A DNA stretch of 58,692 bases from an uncultured Ruthenibacterium sp. (GCA_944386555.1 CALXBN010000043.1:1-58692); one strand, 5' to 3'. Positions 32,564 through 42,256 are shown, counted from the first letter of the stretch. A program made the numbers and translations. The notes: generated from the sequence alone by a model not told the origin.

Positions 32564-35072
32564 ACCAGGTCCTTCCCTCATGCACATCGGCCACCAGGGG
32601 CACCTTCAGGCTGGCAGCGGCGGCCATTTCCCGGCCCAGGATGGCGGCGGCCCGCTCCTTTTCCGCCGCAGGGCACTCCACAATCAGCTCGTCATGCACC
32701 TGCAGGATCAGCCGGGCGGACAGGCCCTCCTCCCGCAGGCAGCGGTGCACGCGGATCATGGCCAGCTTGATCACATCGGCGGCGGTGCCCTGGATGGGGG
32801 CGTTCATGGCCATGCGCTCGCCCTGGGCGCGCAGGGCTGCGTTGGGGCTGGACAGCTCCGGCAGATAGCGCCGGCGTCCGTACAGCGTGGAGACATAGCC
32901 GTTTTTGCGCCCGCCCTCGATGACGGCCTGCATATAATCCCGCACTTTGGGATAAGTGTCCAGGTAGGCGTCGATGAAAGCCTGGGCGTCCCGCATGGAG
33001 ATGCCCAGCTCCTTGCCCAGCGAAAAGGCCCCCTTGCCGTACATGATGCCGAAGTTGACGGCTTTGGCGCTGCTGCGCTGGGCGGGGGTCACGTCCTCGG
33101 GCGCCACGCCGTATATCCGCGCGGCGGTGCTGCGGTGGATGTCGGCCCCGCTGCGGAAGGCCTGCTGCATGGCCTCGTCGTCGGCCATGTGGGCCAGGAT
33201 GCGCAGCTCGATCTGGCTGTAATCGGCGTCCAGCAGCACGTTGCCCGGCCCGGCCACGAAGTACCGGCGCAGCCGGCTGCCCAATTCGGTGCGCACGGGG
33301 ATATTCTGCAGATTGGGCTCACCGGAGGAAATGCGGCCGGTGCGTGTCTCGGTCTGGTTGAATGTGGAGTGGATGCGCCCGTCCGGCCCCACCACCTTCA
33401 GAAGGCCCTCGATGTAGGTGGAATTCAGCTTCTGATACGTGCGGTACAGCAGGATATGGTCCACCGCCGGGGACAGGCCCCGCAGGTTTTCCAGCACTTC
33501 CGCACTGGTGGAGTAGCCGGTTTTGCCCTTGGTTTTTTTGCCTGCGGGCAGGCCCAGTGTCTCAAACAGGGCCCGGCCCAGCTGGCGGGGGCTGTTCACG
33601 TTGAACTGGTAACCCACCGCGTCGTAGATAGCCGCCAGCTCATGCTCCAGAGCCGTCTGCAGCTCGTCGCCGAAGGCCCGGATGCCCGCGGCGTCCACCA
33701 GCACGCCCTGCAGTTCCATACCGGCCAGCACTTCGGCCAAAGGCAGCTCCATCTCCGCCAGCAGCCGGGCCTGGCCTTTTTCGGCACAGGCGCCGGCCAG
33801 GGCGGCGCACAGCGGGGAAAGCAGGGGTGCCCGGCTGTCGGCGCTGGGAAACGCCGGGGCCACGGCGTACTCCGCCGCCAGGCGCTGCACGGTGTACTCG
33901 CTGGCCGCCGGGTTCAAAAGGTAGGCCGCCAGCTTGGCGTCAAATACAATGCCCCGGGCAGGCCGTCCCGCCGCCTGGGCCGCCCGGAAAAAGGGCTTGG
34001 CATCGAAGCAGTGCTTCTCGCAGCCGCCGTCCGCCAGCAGTTCCAGCAGCGCGGGGCTGTCCAGCGGGGCCGTATAAGCGGCCCCGCCGGCCGCCAGCAC
34101 CGCGGTATCCGGCCCGCCCGGCGCCAGGTACACCGGCCCGGCCAGCGGCCCGGCCAGCGGCGCCGGAGCGGGGCCGCCGGCCTCTGCCGCCGGCGCGCCG
34201 GCAGCCGGCGCCGGCCCGCCCTCCAGGTGCAGCTTACGGGCAGTGGCGGCCATTTCATACCGGGCCAGCATGTCCAAAGCGCGCTTTGCTTGGGGCGGCC
34301 GGCGGCGGTAGGCGCCGGGGGCGGTGTCCACAGGGGCGTCCAGGCGGATCTCCGCCAGCTCCCGGCTCATGCGGGCCTGGGCCTCGTCCCGCGCCAGTTT
34401 GTCCCGCACGGCCTTGCGGATGCGCTCGTCATCCAGGTGGGCGTACACGCCGTCCAGCGTGCCGAACGTGCGGATCAGCTCCAGGGCAGTCTTTTCCCCC
34501 ACGCCTTTTACGCCGGGGATGTTGTCGGAGGTGTCCCCCATCAGGCTTTTCACTTCGATCAGCTGCCGGGGCTCCACGCCGTAGTCGGCCCGGATCACCG
34601 CCTCGTCCACTTTTTTCTCCCGGGTGCCCTCGTACATCACATACACCGGGCCGCCCACCAGCTGGTAGCTGTCCCGGTCTCCGGTAACGATGACGCATTC
34701 GTCCCCCCGCGCCCGGCAGGCGGCGGACAGGGTGCCCAGGATGTCGTCGGCCTCAAAGCCCTCGCAGCTCACCATCCGGTAGCCCAGGGCGTCCAGCAGG
34801 TCCTTCAGGGGCTGCATCTGGCCCGCCAGCTCCGCGGGCATGCCCTTGCGGGTGGCCTTGTAGCCGTCGTACATTTTGTGGCGGAAGGTGGGGGCCTTCA
34901 AGTCGAAGGCGATGGCCACCTCGTCGGGCCTCTCGGCAGCCTCCAGGCGCAAAAGGATGTTCAAAAAGCCCACCAGGGCGTTGGTGTACTGGCCGTCTTT
35001 CGTAGTGAGCAGCTTGATGCCGTAAAAGGCGCGGTTCACGATGCTGTTGCCGTCTACCGCCAGCAGCTTCAT
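32547..35072 (-). CDS. polA: DNA polymerase I
   Basis: 841-residue replication/repair polymerase. The 5'-3' exonuclease domain (1-290) has LLAVDGNSIVNRAFYGI, FEADDILGTLSAACRARG, VTGDRDSYQL and SLMGDTSDNIPGVKGVGEKTA. The middle region is shortened and shows no D-x-E exonuclease motif, so proofreading is probably absent, as in many Firmicutes. The polymerase domain has TETRTGRISSGEPNLQNIPV, the catalytic LDADYSQIELRILAHM, AKAVNFGIMYGKG (O-helix area) and VHDELIVECP (motif C). ATG at 35072 has AAGGGGG 7 nt upstream. It is the first gene of the polA-rimI-tam-tsaD operon. Confidence 0.96.
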   Translation of the reverse strand: MKLLAVDGNSIVNRAFYGIKLLTTKDGQYTNALVGFLNILLRLEAAERPDEVAIAFDLKAPTFRHKMYDGYKATRKGMPAELAGQMQPLKDLLDALGYRMVSCEGFEADDILGTLSAACRARGDECVIVTGDRDSYQLVGGPVYVMYEGTREKKVDEAVIRADYGVEPRQLIEVKSLMGDTSDNIPGVKGVGEKTALELIRTFGTLDGVYAHLDDERIRKAVRDKLARDEAQARMSRELAEIRLDAPVDTAPGAYRRRPPQAKRALDMLARYEMAATARKLHLEGGPAPAAGAPAAEAGGPAPAPLAGPLAGPVYLAPGGPDTAVLAAGGAAYTAPLDSPALLELLADGGCEKHCFDAKPFFRAAQAAGRPARGIVFDAKLAAYLLNPAASEYTVQRLAAEYAVAPAFPSADSRAPLLSPLCAALAGACAEKGQARLLAEMELPLAEVLAGMELQGVLVDAAGIRAFGDELQTALEHELAAIYDAVGYQFNVNSPRQLGRALFETLGLPAGKKTKGKTGYSTSAEVLENLRGLSPAVDHILLYRTYQKLNSTYIEGLLKVVGPDGRIHSTFNQTETRTGRISSGEPNLQNIPVRTELGSRLRRYFVAGPGNVLLDADYSQIELRILAHMADDEAMQQAFRSGADIHRSTAARIYGVAPEDVTPAQRSSAKAVNFGIMYGKGAFSLGKELGISMRDAQAFIDAYLDTYPKVRDYMQAVIEGGRKNGYVSTLYGRRRYLPELSSPNAALRAQGERMAMNAPIQGTAADVIKLAMIRVHRCLREEGLSARLILQVHDELIVECPAAEKERAAAILGREMAAAASLKVPLVADVHEGRTWYDAKG

Positions 35073-35109
35073 GAGGCATCCCCCTTTCCAGAATTGCAGA
35101 TTAAAGTTA

Positions 35110-35118
35110 AGTATACCA
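35110..35118 (-). promoter_or_regulatory. Extended -10 promoter of polA
   Basis: On the minus strand TGGTATACT lies 37 nt before the polA ATG. No good -35 is present. Confidence 0.6.
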
Positions 35119-35133
35119 TATTTCCCGGGTTTA

Positions 35134-35142
35134 TGATACAAT
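35134..35142 (+). promoter_or_regulatory. Extended -10 promoter of dus
   Basis: TGATACAAT lies about 60 nt before the dus ATG, back-to-back with the polA promoter. The -35 is weak. Confidence 0.55.
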
Positions 35143-35204
35143 AAGGCCGTTACTTTCGTCCGGCACCGGCCCAAAAGGCCGGCGCACACCGGTCAAGAGG
35201 AAGG

Positions 35205-36215
35205 ATGAAATTTTTGAACGAACTGGGTACTTTGCTGAAGCTGGACAAGGGTGCGTCCCTGGCGCCCATGGCCGGGGCCACCGACGCCTCCATGCGGGCG
35301 CTGTGCGCCGAATACGGCGCGGTGTACACCGTCAGCGAGATGATCAGCGCCCAGGCCCTGGCCATGGGGGACCGCAAAAGTGCCCTGCTGGCGGCCGGCG
35401 GGGGCGGGGCGGCGCCCTTCGGCATTCAGCTGTTCGGCCACGACCCCCAGGCCATGGGCAGGGCTGCGGCCCTGCTGGCCGAGCGCCGGGGCCGGCTGGG
35501 CTTGGCCTTTCTGGACATCAACATGGGCTGCCCCGCGCCGAAGATCACCGGCCCGGGGGCCGGCAGTGCCCTGCTGAAAGACCCGCCCCTGGCCGGGCGC
35601 ATTGCCCGGGCGGTGGTGGAAAACGCCGGGGGCATCCCGGTGAGCGTAAAGCTGCGGGTGGGCTGGGACGAACAGGACATGGCTGCCGGCAGCGCCGTGG
35701 AAGTGGCCCTGCGCTGCCGGGAGGCCGGGGTGCAGCTGCTGACGGTGCACGGGCGCACCCGCCGGGAGATGTACACCCCGGGCATCCACCCCGAGCAGAT
35801 CGCCCGGGTGAAGGAAGCGGTGGACATTCCCGTGGCGGCCAACGGCGACGTGGCCAGCGCCGCCGACGCCCTGGCCCTGCTGCGCCAGACCGGGGCCGAC
35901 GGCATCGCCGTGGGGCGGGGGGCCATGGGCAACCCCTGGCTGTTCGGGCAGATCCGCGCCGCTTTGGCCGGGCTGCCTGTACCGGAGCCGCCCACCCTGG
36001 CCCAGCGCTTTTCCGTGCTGCGCGGGCATATCCGGGCCATGTGTGAGGAAAAGGGCGAGTATGTGGCCATGCGCCAGGCCCGCACCCATGCGGCCTGGTA
36101 CATGCACGGGCTGCGGGGCGCGGCCGCCCTGCGCCGGGCCTGCTGCGCCATGGAGCATTTCACCGACCTGGAAGATGTGATAGACCTGGCCTGGCAGCTG
36201 CAGCACAGGGGCTGA
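35205..36215 (+). CDS. dus: tRNA-dihydrouridine synthase
   Basis: 336-residue FMN/NADPH enzyme that reduces uridines in tRNA. TIM-barrel features are SLAPMAGATDASMRALCAEYG, SEMISAQAL, the catalytic cysteine C109 in DINMGCPAPKITGPGAGSAL, SVKLRVGWD, LTVHGRTRREMYT, IPVAANGDVASA and GADGIAVGRGAMGNPWLF. The helical C-terminal domain recognises tRNA. GAGGAAGG lies about 7 nt before the ATG. It is a single-gene unit, divergent from polA. Confidence 0.95.
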   Translation: MKFLNELGTLLKLDKGASLAPMAGATDASMRALCAEYGAVYTVSEMISAQALAMGDRKSALLAAGGGGAAPFGIQLFGHDPQAMGRAAALLAERRGRLGLAFLDINMGCPAPKITGPGAGSALLKDPPLAGRIARAVVENAGGIPVSVKLRVGWDEQDMAAGSAVEVALRCREAGVQLLTVHGRTRREMYTPGIHPEQIARVKEAVDIPVAANGDVASAADALALLRQTGADGIAVGRGAMGNPWLFGQIRAALAGLPVPEPPTLAQRFSVLRGHIRAMCEEKGEYVAMRQARTHAAWYMHGLRGAAALRRACCAMEHFTDLEDVIDLAWQLQHRG

Positions 36216-36281
36216 GCGCCCCGCCCCGGGCCAGAGCGCCGGAAAGGGCCGGCCGCCAATGGGCAGGCCGGGCCCCGGCCG

Positions 36282-36884
36282 TCAGTCCTTTGCCGAAAGC
36301 TCGTCCAGCGTCCAGCTGTAGCAGGGCAGCATGTGGGCCATAAAGTAATCGGCCTCGGGGCAGTGCATGGCCTGCAGGGCGGCCTGCTGCTGGGCCTTGG
36401 CGCCGGAAAATTCCCGGTTGCCGGCCTGCTCCTCATCAATGCATTTGATCAGGGCGCTCAGCCGGTCGGCAGCTTTCAGCAGCACGCGCTCGCGCTCGGT
36501 AAGCACGGTGCCGCACAGATAGCCCGCCATCTCCTCCTGCAGCGCGGGGGGCAGCAGCGTGGCCAGGCTTTGGGCGGCGCTGCGCTCCAGGGATTTGTAG
36601 GCCGTGCGCAGGGCCTCGGTTTTGTATTTCACCGGGGTGGGCATGTCGCCGGTCATGATCTCGCTGGCATCGTGGTACAGCGCGGCCACGGCCACGGTCT
36701 CGGGGCGCACCTCGCTTTCGGGGGCGCCCAGCTCCCGCCGGGCGATGACGCACAGCGTGTGGGCCAGGATGGCCGTGTCGGCGGTGTGCTCGCTGAGGCT
36801 CTCGGTGCGGGAAGAGCGCATCAGCCCCCAGCGGGCAATATATTTCATCCGCGCCAGCAGCGCATTGAAGGGATACAGTTTCAT
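36282..36884 (-). CDS. YfbR-like 5'-deoxynucleotidase (HD domain)
   Basis: 200-residue HD-superfamily phosphohydrolase that in homologues removes phosphate from deoxynucleoside 5'-monophosphates. The metal site is seen as the histidine in SLSEHTADTAILAH, HD in ALYHDASEIMTGDMPTPVKY and an aspartate in KAADRLSALIKCIDEE. The R-W motif of YfbR near the start (MKYIARWGLMRSSR) is present. ATG at 36884 has GAAAGGAAA about 6 nt upstream. It stands alone, converging on dus. Confidence 0.9.
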   Translation of the reverse strand: MKLYPFNALLARMKYIARWGLMRSSRTESLSEHTADTAILAHTLCVIARRELGAPESEVRPETVAVAALYHDASEIMTGDMPTPVKYKTEALRTAYKSLERSAAQSLATLLPPALQEEMAGYLCGTVLTERERVLLKAADRLSALIKCIDEEQAGNREFSGAKAQQQAALQAMHCPEADYFMAHMLPCYSWTLDELSAKD

Positions 36885-36992
36885 GGCGGTTTCCTTTCTT
36901 TTTTCATATTTTTCGGGTATGATAGAGGGTAGGCCTGCCGCGCCCCGGGGGACGGCCGCCGCGCGGGCCTGCGGCCCCGTGTATTCCTGTGT

Positions 36993-37001
36993 ATTATAAC
37001 A
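36993..37001 (-). promoter_or_regulatory. Extended -10 promoter of the YfbR-like gene
   Basis: TGTTATAAT on the minus strand, about 110 nt before the ATG. No clear -35. I found no convincing promoter for the divergent YfhO gene in the same interval. Confidence 0.55.
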
Positions 37002-37047
37002 TAGATCGCCGGTTTTTTCCTCCGGCCAAGAAGGAGCGTTGTCAACC

Positions 37048-39930
37048 ATGCAATCATCGGCCCATCTGCGCGCCCGCCGCCTGGAGCAGCGCCTGGGCGG
37101 GGGCTATCTGTTCACCTTCCTGGTGTGCTGCGCCACCGCCCTGGCTATCTACATCCCCTTCCTCATCATCGACAAGGGCCTGTTCCAGTACTGCGGCGAT
37201 TTCAACAGCCAGCAGATCCCCTTTTACACCTATATGAACGGCTTTGTGAAGGACTGGAGCGGCCAGTGGAGCTGGGAGACGGATCTGGGTTCCTCGGCGG
37301 TGAACAGCTACGCGTTTTACCTGCTGGGTTCGCCCTTTTTCTGGCTGAGCCTGCTGCTGCCTCAGGCCTGGGTGCCCTTTGCCATGGTGCCGCTGCTGGT
37401 GCTGAAATTCGGCGTGTGCGGCCTGGGGGCCTACGGCTGGCTGCGCCGTTATGCCCGTACCAAGCGCTGGGCCGTGGTGGCGGCGGTGCTGTACGCCTTC
37501 TCGGGGTTTACGGTGTACAACACCTTTTTCAACCACTTTGTGGACGTGATTGCCCTGTTCCCCTTTTTGCTGTGGGCGCTGGACAGCTATATGTACGACG
37601 GCCGCCGGGCGGCGTTCCCGGTGCTGGTGGCGCTGAACTGCGTGAACAACTACTTCTTCTTCGCCGGGCAGATCGTATTTTTGTTCCTGTACTTCTTCAT
37701 CCGCCTGGCCTGCGGACAGTGGCGCATCAAAGCTTCCGCTTTCCTGCGCCTGGCCTTTGAAAGCCTGCTGGGCTGCGCCATGGGCTGCACGCTGCTGATC
37801 CCGGCCGTCCTGTGCCTTTCCGGCAACCCCCGCACGGTGGACCTGTCCAGCGGGTTCGGCTTTCTTTTGTACGGGCGGGTGCAGCAGTATTTTGCCATCC
37901 TCACCAGCCTGTTCCTGCCGCCGGACCCCACCTATTTGCCCAACATCTTCACCGACGCGGTGATCAAGCACACCAGCATGACGGCCTACCTGCCGGTGGT
38001 GGGCATTGCCGGGGTATGGGCCTACATGAAGGCCCGGCCCAAGTCCGCCCTCACCCGCATGCTGTGGGCCTGCCTGGTCATGGCTCTGGTACCGGTGCTG
38101 AATTCCTCGTTTTACGCCCTCAATTCCAGCTACTACGCCCGGTGGTACTACATGCCTATCCTGCTGATGTGTGCGGCCACCATGAAAGCTTTTGAGCAAT
38201 GGAACGCCGACCTGGATGGCGCAGGGCCCGTCAGCCTGTGGGCCGGCGTGCGGCCCGTGGCGGTGATCACCGCGCTGTACGCGGTGTTTGCCCTGGTGCC
38301 CAAGGAGGAGGACGGCACCTGGAGCCTGGGCGTGGTGCAGAACCAGGCCCAGTTCTGGCTCATCTATCTCACGGCCATTCTGGGCGTATTGCTGCTGTGC
38401 GGCCTTGCGCTGCGCCTGCGCCGCAGCCCCCGCTTTGCGGCGGCCATGCTGGCGTGCATCCTGGGCTTCTCCTGGTTTTACGCCGTGGCCCACATCAGCA
38501 TGGGCAAGTTCCCCCAGTGGGACCGGGACGCCGCCTACCGCGCCCAGTGTTACGAGGCCGCCCGCAGCATCGACTGGGGCGATGAGTCGGACGAATTCTT
38601 CCGCACAGACACCTATGCCACCGATTCCGGCGGCGTATACGACAATTTGAGCCTGTGGATGGAAACGCCCAGCCTGCGGTTCTTCAACAGCGTGGTCACC
38701 CCCTCCATCATGGATTTCTACCCCCGGGTGGGTGTGACGCGTGACGTCTCCAGCAAGCCCGACCAGGAGCTGTATGCCCTGCGGGGCCTGCTGGGGGTGC
38801 GGTATATCCTCACCACCCTGGACGACCAGCTGGAATTTGCCGACGACTACAGCCGCTACGGCTACACCTTCCACCACGCCGACGACACCTTTGCCTACTT
38901 CTACAACCAGAACGTGCTGCCCATGGGCTTTGCCTACGACAAGTACATTCTACTGGAGGCTGAGGACGAAACCGAGGACAGTTCCGCCGGCGGGGACACC
39001 GCCGACACCGCCGACACCGGCGCCGCCCCCACGCTGATGGGCCTGCCGGAGAACCAGCGGGCCAATATGCTGGTGCGGGCCATCGCCCTCACCGAGGAAC
39101 AGGCCGCGGCCTACGGCCACCTGATGGAAGCGGCCACCACCGCCGACACCGCAGACCTGTCCTATGACGCCTATGTGCAGGATGTGGCTGCCCGCCGCAC
39201 CCAGGCGGTGAGCAGTTTTTCCGCCGACCACACCGGTTTTGCCGCCACCATCACCCTGGACAGCGAGAACCTGGTATTCTTCAGCGTGCCCTACGACGAG
39301 GGCTTCACCGCCACGGTGAACGGCGTGGAGACCCCTGTGGAGCGGGTGAGCGGCGGGATGTGCGCCGTGCTGTGCCCCGCCGGGGACAGCACCATTGTGT
39401 TCACTTACCAGACCCCCGGCCTGGCGCTGAGCCTGGCCCTCACCGGGGCCGGCTGGGCTGTGTGGGCGGTGTACGCGCTGTTCTGCCGGTGGGAGCGCCG
39501 GGCCAAAGGCCCCCTGCGCACCGCGCCGGACACGCCGCCTAGCCGCCGGCGCCATGTGTGGGACGAAGAAGCGGGCGGCCCGGACGCCCGCGACGAGGCG
39601 CTGGCCCAGCAGCCGGACAAGAACTGGGACGGCCTGTGGAATCCGCCGCCCCTGCTTGCGGATGCGCCGGCGGAAGAGGACCCGGACGGCCCGGAAGCGG
39701 GCGCGCCTTTCGGCGGCTTGCCGGACGGCTTTGAAAACCTGACTGCAACCCTGGCGGACAGCCCGGCGGAAAGTTCGGAACGCCCGGCGCTGCAGCTGCC
39801 GCCGGATGCCTGCCCTGCGGGCCCCGTGCCCGCACCCGGCGCCCCGCCCCAGACCTGTACGGAAGAAGGGACCGACGATGGAAACAGCACACACAGCCCG
39901 GACCACCCCGGCGCCGGGCACCCCGGCTGA
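37048..39930 (+). CDS. YfhO family membrane protein with a long hydrophilic C-tail
   Basis: 960-residue multispanning membrane protein. About twelve hydrophobic segments occupy residues 20-470, starting with the family motif GDFNSQQIPFYTYMNGFVKD. A large extracytoplasmic domain follows (about 480-790) with RFFNSVVTPSIMDFYPRVG and GLLGVRYILTTLDD, then a last membrane helix (GLALSLALTGAGWAVWAVYA). The final 150 residues are proline-, acidic- and glycine-rich and look disordered. In Bacillus, YfhO takes part in lipoteichoic acid glycosylation, so a GT-C-like sugar transferase role at the cell surface is plausible. ATG at 37048 is used; a TTG 9 nt earlier is too near AAGGAG. The end overlaps tex by 53 bp. 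Confidence 0.87.
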   Translation: MQSSAHLRARRLEQRLGGGYLFTFLVCCATALAIYIPFLIIDKGLFQYCGDFNSQQIPFYTYMNGFVKDWSGQWSWETDLGSSAVNSYAFYLLGSPFFWLSLLLPQAWVPFAMVPLLVLKFGVCGLGAYGWLRRYARTKRWAVVAAVLYAFSGFTVYNTFFNHFVDVIALFPFLLWALDSYMYDGRRAAFPVLVALNCVNNYFFFAGQIVFLFLYFFIRLACGQWRIKASAFLRLAFESLLGCAMGCTLLIPAVLCLSGNPRTVDLSSGFGFLLYGRVQQYFAILTSLFLPPDPTYLPNIFTDAVIKHTSMTAYLPVVGIAGVWAYMKARPKSALTRMLWACLVMALVPVLNSSFYALNSSYYARWYYMPILLMCAATMKAFEQWNADLDGAGPVSLWAGVRPVAVITALYAVFALVPKEEDGTWSLGVVQNQAQFWLIYLTAILGVLLLCGLALRLRRSPRFAAAMLACILGFSWFYAVAHISMGKFPQWDRDAAYRAQCYEAARSIDWGDESDEFFRTDTYATDSGGVYDNLSLWMETPSLRFFNSVVTPSIMDFYPRVGVTRDVSSKPDQELYALRGLLGVRYILTTLDDQLEFADDYSRYGYTFHHADDTFAYFYNQNVLPMGFAYDKYILLEAEDETEDSSAGGDTADTADTGAAPTLMGLPENQRANMLVRAIALTEEQAAAYGHLMEAATTADTADLSYDAYVQDVAARRTQAVSSFSADHTGFAATITLDSENLVFFSVPYDEGFTATVNGVETPVERVSGGMCAVLCPAGDSTIVFTYQTPGLALSLALTGAGWAVWAVYALFCRWERRAKGPLRTAPDTPPSRRRHVWDEEAGGPDARDEALAQQPDKNWDGLWNPPPLLADAPAEEDPDGPEAGAPFGGLPDGFENLTATLADSPAESSERPALQLPPDACPAGPVPAPGAPPQTCTEEGTDDGNSTHSPDHPGAGHPG

Positions 39931-42145
39931 CGCCGGCCGCCTGGCCGGGCGCATTGCCGCTGAGCTGCATCTGCCCGCCGGGGCAGTGGCAGCGGCCATC
40001 CGGCTGATCGACGAAGGCAATACCATTCCTTTCATTGCCCGCTACCGCAAGGAGGCCACCGGCAGTATGGATGACCAGGCCCTGCGGGCCCTGGGCGAGC
40101 GCCTGGACTACCTGCGCAGGCTGGATGCCCACAAAGATGCCGTGCGCAGCGCCATTGAAGCCCAGGGGCAGTGGACCCCCCGGCTGGCCGACGCCCTGGC
40201 CCAGGCCGTCACAATGGCACAGGTAGAGGACCTGTACCGGCCCTACCGCCCCCGGCGCAAAACCCGCGCCGGCACGGCCCGGGCCCGGGGCCTGGCCCCG
40301 CTGGCCGCCCGCCTGCTGGCCCAGCATCCCGGCGATGACCCCGCCGCCCTGGCCGGGGCCTTTCTGGGCCCGGAGGTGCCCGACGGCGCGGCCGCACTGG
40401 CCGGGGCCCGGGACATCCTGGCCGAACAGTTCAGCGACGACGCGGCCCTGCGCGGCGCACTGCGGGCAATATACACCCGCACTGCCGCCCTGCATGTACG
40501 GGCCGCCCGGCCGGACGCCGACAGCGTGTACGCCGGTTACTACGATTACACCGAGCCCGCTGCCAAAATGGCCGGCCACCGCATCCTGGCCATCGACAGG
40601 GGGGAGCGGGAAGGGTTTTTGAAGGTGCGGGTGCAGGAGGATGCCGCCCTGGCCCAGCGCACACTGCTGGCCCGGGTGGCAAAAGGCCGCAGCCCCGCCG
40701 CCGCACAGGTGCGCGCCGCCGCCCTGGACGCCTACAGCCGGCTGATCGCCCCCAGCCTGGAGCGGGAGCTGCGCGCCGCCCTCACCCAGCGCGCCGGCGA
40801 GGGCGCCATCGCCCTGTTCGCCGACAACCTGCAGCAGCTGCTGATGCAGCCGCCCATCAAAGGCAAGGTGGCCATGGGAATGGACCCCGGCTACCGCATG
40901 GGCTGCAAAACCGCTGTGGTGGACCCCACCGGCAAGGTGCTGGACACCGCTGTCATCTACCCCGTACCGGAATTCAAACGCGTGGAGCAGGCCAAACACA
41001 CAATGAAGGACCTCATCCGCCGCCACCGGGTGGAGATCATTGCCATCGGCAACGGCACCGCCGGGCGGGAGACCGAAGCTTTCGCCGCCCAGGTACTGGC
41101 CGAGCTGGCCCGGGAGGGCCTGCCCTGGCAGCCGGGGTACACGGTGGTCAGCGAAGCGGGGGCTTCCGTCTATTCCGCCTCGGCGCTGGCGGCGGCGGAA
41201 TTCCCCCAGTTCGATGTAAACCTGCGCAGCGCCGTGTCCATCGCCCGCCGCCTGCAGGATCCTCTGGCCGAGCTGGTGAAGATTGACCCCAAGGCCGTGG
41301 GCGTGGGCCAATACCAGCATGACATGCCCCCCGCCCGCCTGGCCGCGGCCCTGGACGGCGTAGTGGAGCGGTGCGTAAACACTGTGGGGGTGGACCTGAA
41401 CACCGCCAGCGCGCCGCTGCTGGCACGGGTGGCCGGCCTGACGGCCGCCACCGCCCGCAGCATTGTGCAATACCGGGAAGAGCACGGCCCCTTCGCCAGC
41501 CGCCGCCAGCTGCTGCAGGTGCCCAAACTGGGCCCCAAAGCCTTTCAGCAATGCGCGGGCTTCCTGCGCCTGCCCGGCGCTGCCGAGCCGCTGGACGCCA
41601 CCGCCGTACACCCCGAAAGCTATGCGGCCGCCCGCACCGTGCTGGATGCCTGCGGCTGTACCGGGGCCGACATCGGCTCGCCGGCCATGGCGGCCCTGCC
41701 GGAACGGGCCCGCGCCCTGGGCCTGCCCGCCCTGGCGCAGGCTGCCGGCGTGGGGCCCCAGACCCTGGCCGACATCCTGGACGAGCTGGTGCGCCCGGGG
41801 CGTGACGTGCGGGACAGCCTGCCCGCACCGGTGCTGCGCACCGATGTGATGCGCCTCGACGACCTGCGTCCCGGCATGACCCTGCAGGGCACCGTGCGCA
41901 ATGTCATCGACTTCGGCGCCTTTGTAGACATCGGCGTGCATCAGGACGGCCTGGTACATGTCAGCCAGCTGGCAGACCGGTATGTGCGCCACCCCTCCCA
42001 GGTGGTGAAAGTGGGCGACGTGGTGACCGTGCGGATATTGGACGTTGACCCGGTAAAAAAGCGCATCAGCCTGACCATGCGCGGGGACAGATCGTCCGCG
42101 AAAGGCGAACAAAACGGCTCTTTCCACGGACGGGGATCGGAATAA
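39878..42145 (+). CDS. tex: Tex-family RNA-binding transcription accessory protein
   Basis: 755-residue protein. Tex N-terminal helical domain (IRLIDEGNTIPFIARYRKEA, MAQVEDLYRPYRPRRKTRA), YqgF/RuvC-like domain (GMDPGYRMGCKTAVVD, IAIGNGTAGRETEAFA, SEAGASVYSASALAAAEFP), two helix-hairpin-helix units (NTASAPLLARVAGLTAATAR, LLQVPKLGPKAFQQCAGFLR) and a C-terminal S1 domain (GTVRNVIDFGAFVDIGVHQD). ATG at 39878 has GAAGAAGGG 7 nt upstream and lies in the last part of the YfhO frame, so translation is coupled. Tex binds RNA and affects transcription and translation; precise role unknown. Confidence 0.95.
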   Translation: METAHTARTTPAPGTPADAGRLAGRIAAELHLPAGAVAAAIRLIDEGNTIPFIARYRKEATGSMDDQALRALGERLDYLRRLDAHKDAVRSAIEAQGQWTPRLADALAQAVTMAQVEDLYRPYRPRRKTRAGTARARGLAPLAARLLAQHPGDDPAALAGAFLGPEVPDGAAALAGARDILAEQFSDDAALRGALRAIYTRTAALHVRAARPDADSVYAGYYDYTEPAAKMAGHRILAIDRGEREGFLKVRVQEDAALAQRTLLARVAKGRSPAAAQVRAAALDAYSRLIAPSLERELRAALTQRAGEGAIALFADNLQQLLMQPPIKGKVAMGMDPGYRMGCKTAVVDPTGKVLDTAVIYPVPEFKRVEQAKHTMKDLIRRHRVEIIAIGNGTAGRETEAFAAQVLAELAREGLPWQPGYTVVSEAGASVYSASALAAAEFPQFDVNLRSAVSIARRLQDPLAELVKIDPKAVGVGQYQHDMPPARLAAALDGVVERCVNTVGVDLNTASAPLLARVAGLTAATARSIVQYREEHGPFASRRQLLQVPKLGPKAFQQCAGFLRLPGAAEPLDATAVHPESYAAARTVLDACGCTGADIGSPAMAALPERARALGLPALAQAAGVGPQTLADILDELVRPGRDVRDSLPAPVLRTDVMRLDDLRPGMTLQGTVRNVIDFGAFVDIGVHQDGLVHVSQLADRYVRHPSQVVKVGDVVTVRILDVDPVKKRISLTMRGDRSSAKGEQNGSFHGRGSE

Positions 42146-42211
42146 TTCACAGGAAACAGCCGGCACTTTCGTCGAGATTTCACAAAAGTGTCCGTCTGTG
42201 GGAAATATCGC

Positions 42212-42240
42212 TTGACTTTTACCGTTGGGCCGGATACAAT
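42212..42240 (+). promoter_or_regulatory. Near-consensus promoter overlapping the start of the sigma factor gene
   Basis: TTGACT (42212-42217), a 17-bp spacer and TACAAT (42235-42240). The last A-T of the -10 forms part of an ATG in the sigma-factor frame, so transcripts would start near 42247. Confidence 0.75.
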
Positions 42241-42256
42241 GAGGGGGTGCAAAGCT

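Noticed and set aside
27481..35144. Very long plus-strand frames opposite ppk1 and polA (about 870 and 900 codons)
   Set aside because: Complement of well-supported enzymes; such frames occur opposite almost every gene here because of codon bias.
36216..36281. Terminator between dus and the YfbR-like gene
   Set aside because: GC-rich inverted segments exist but without a T-tract on either strand.
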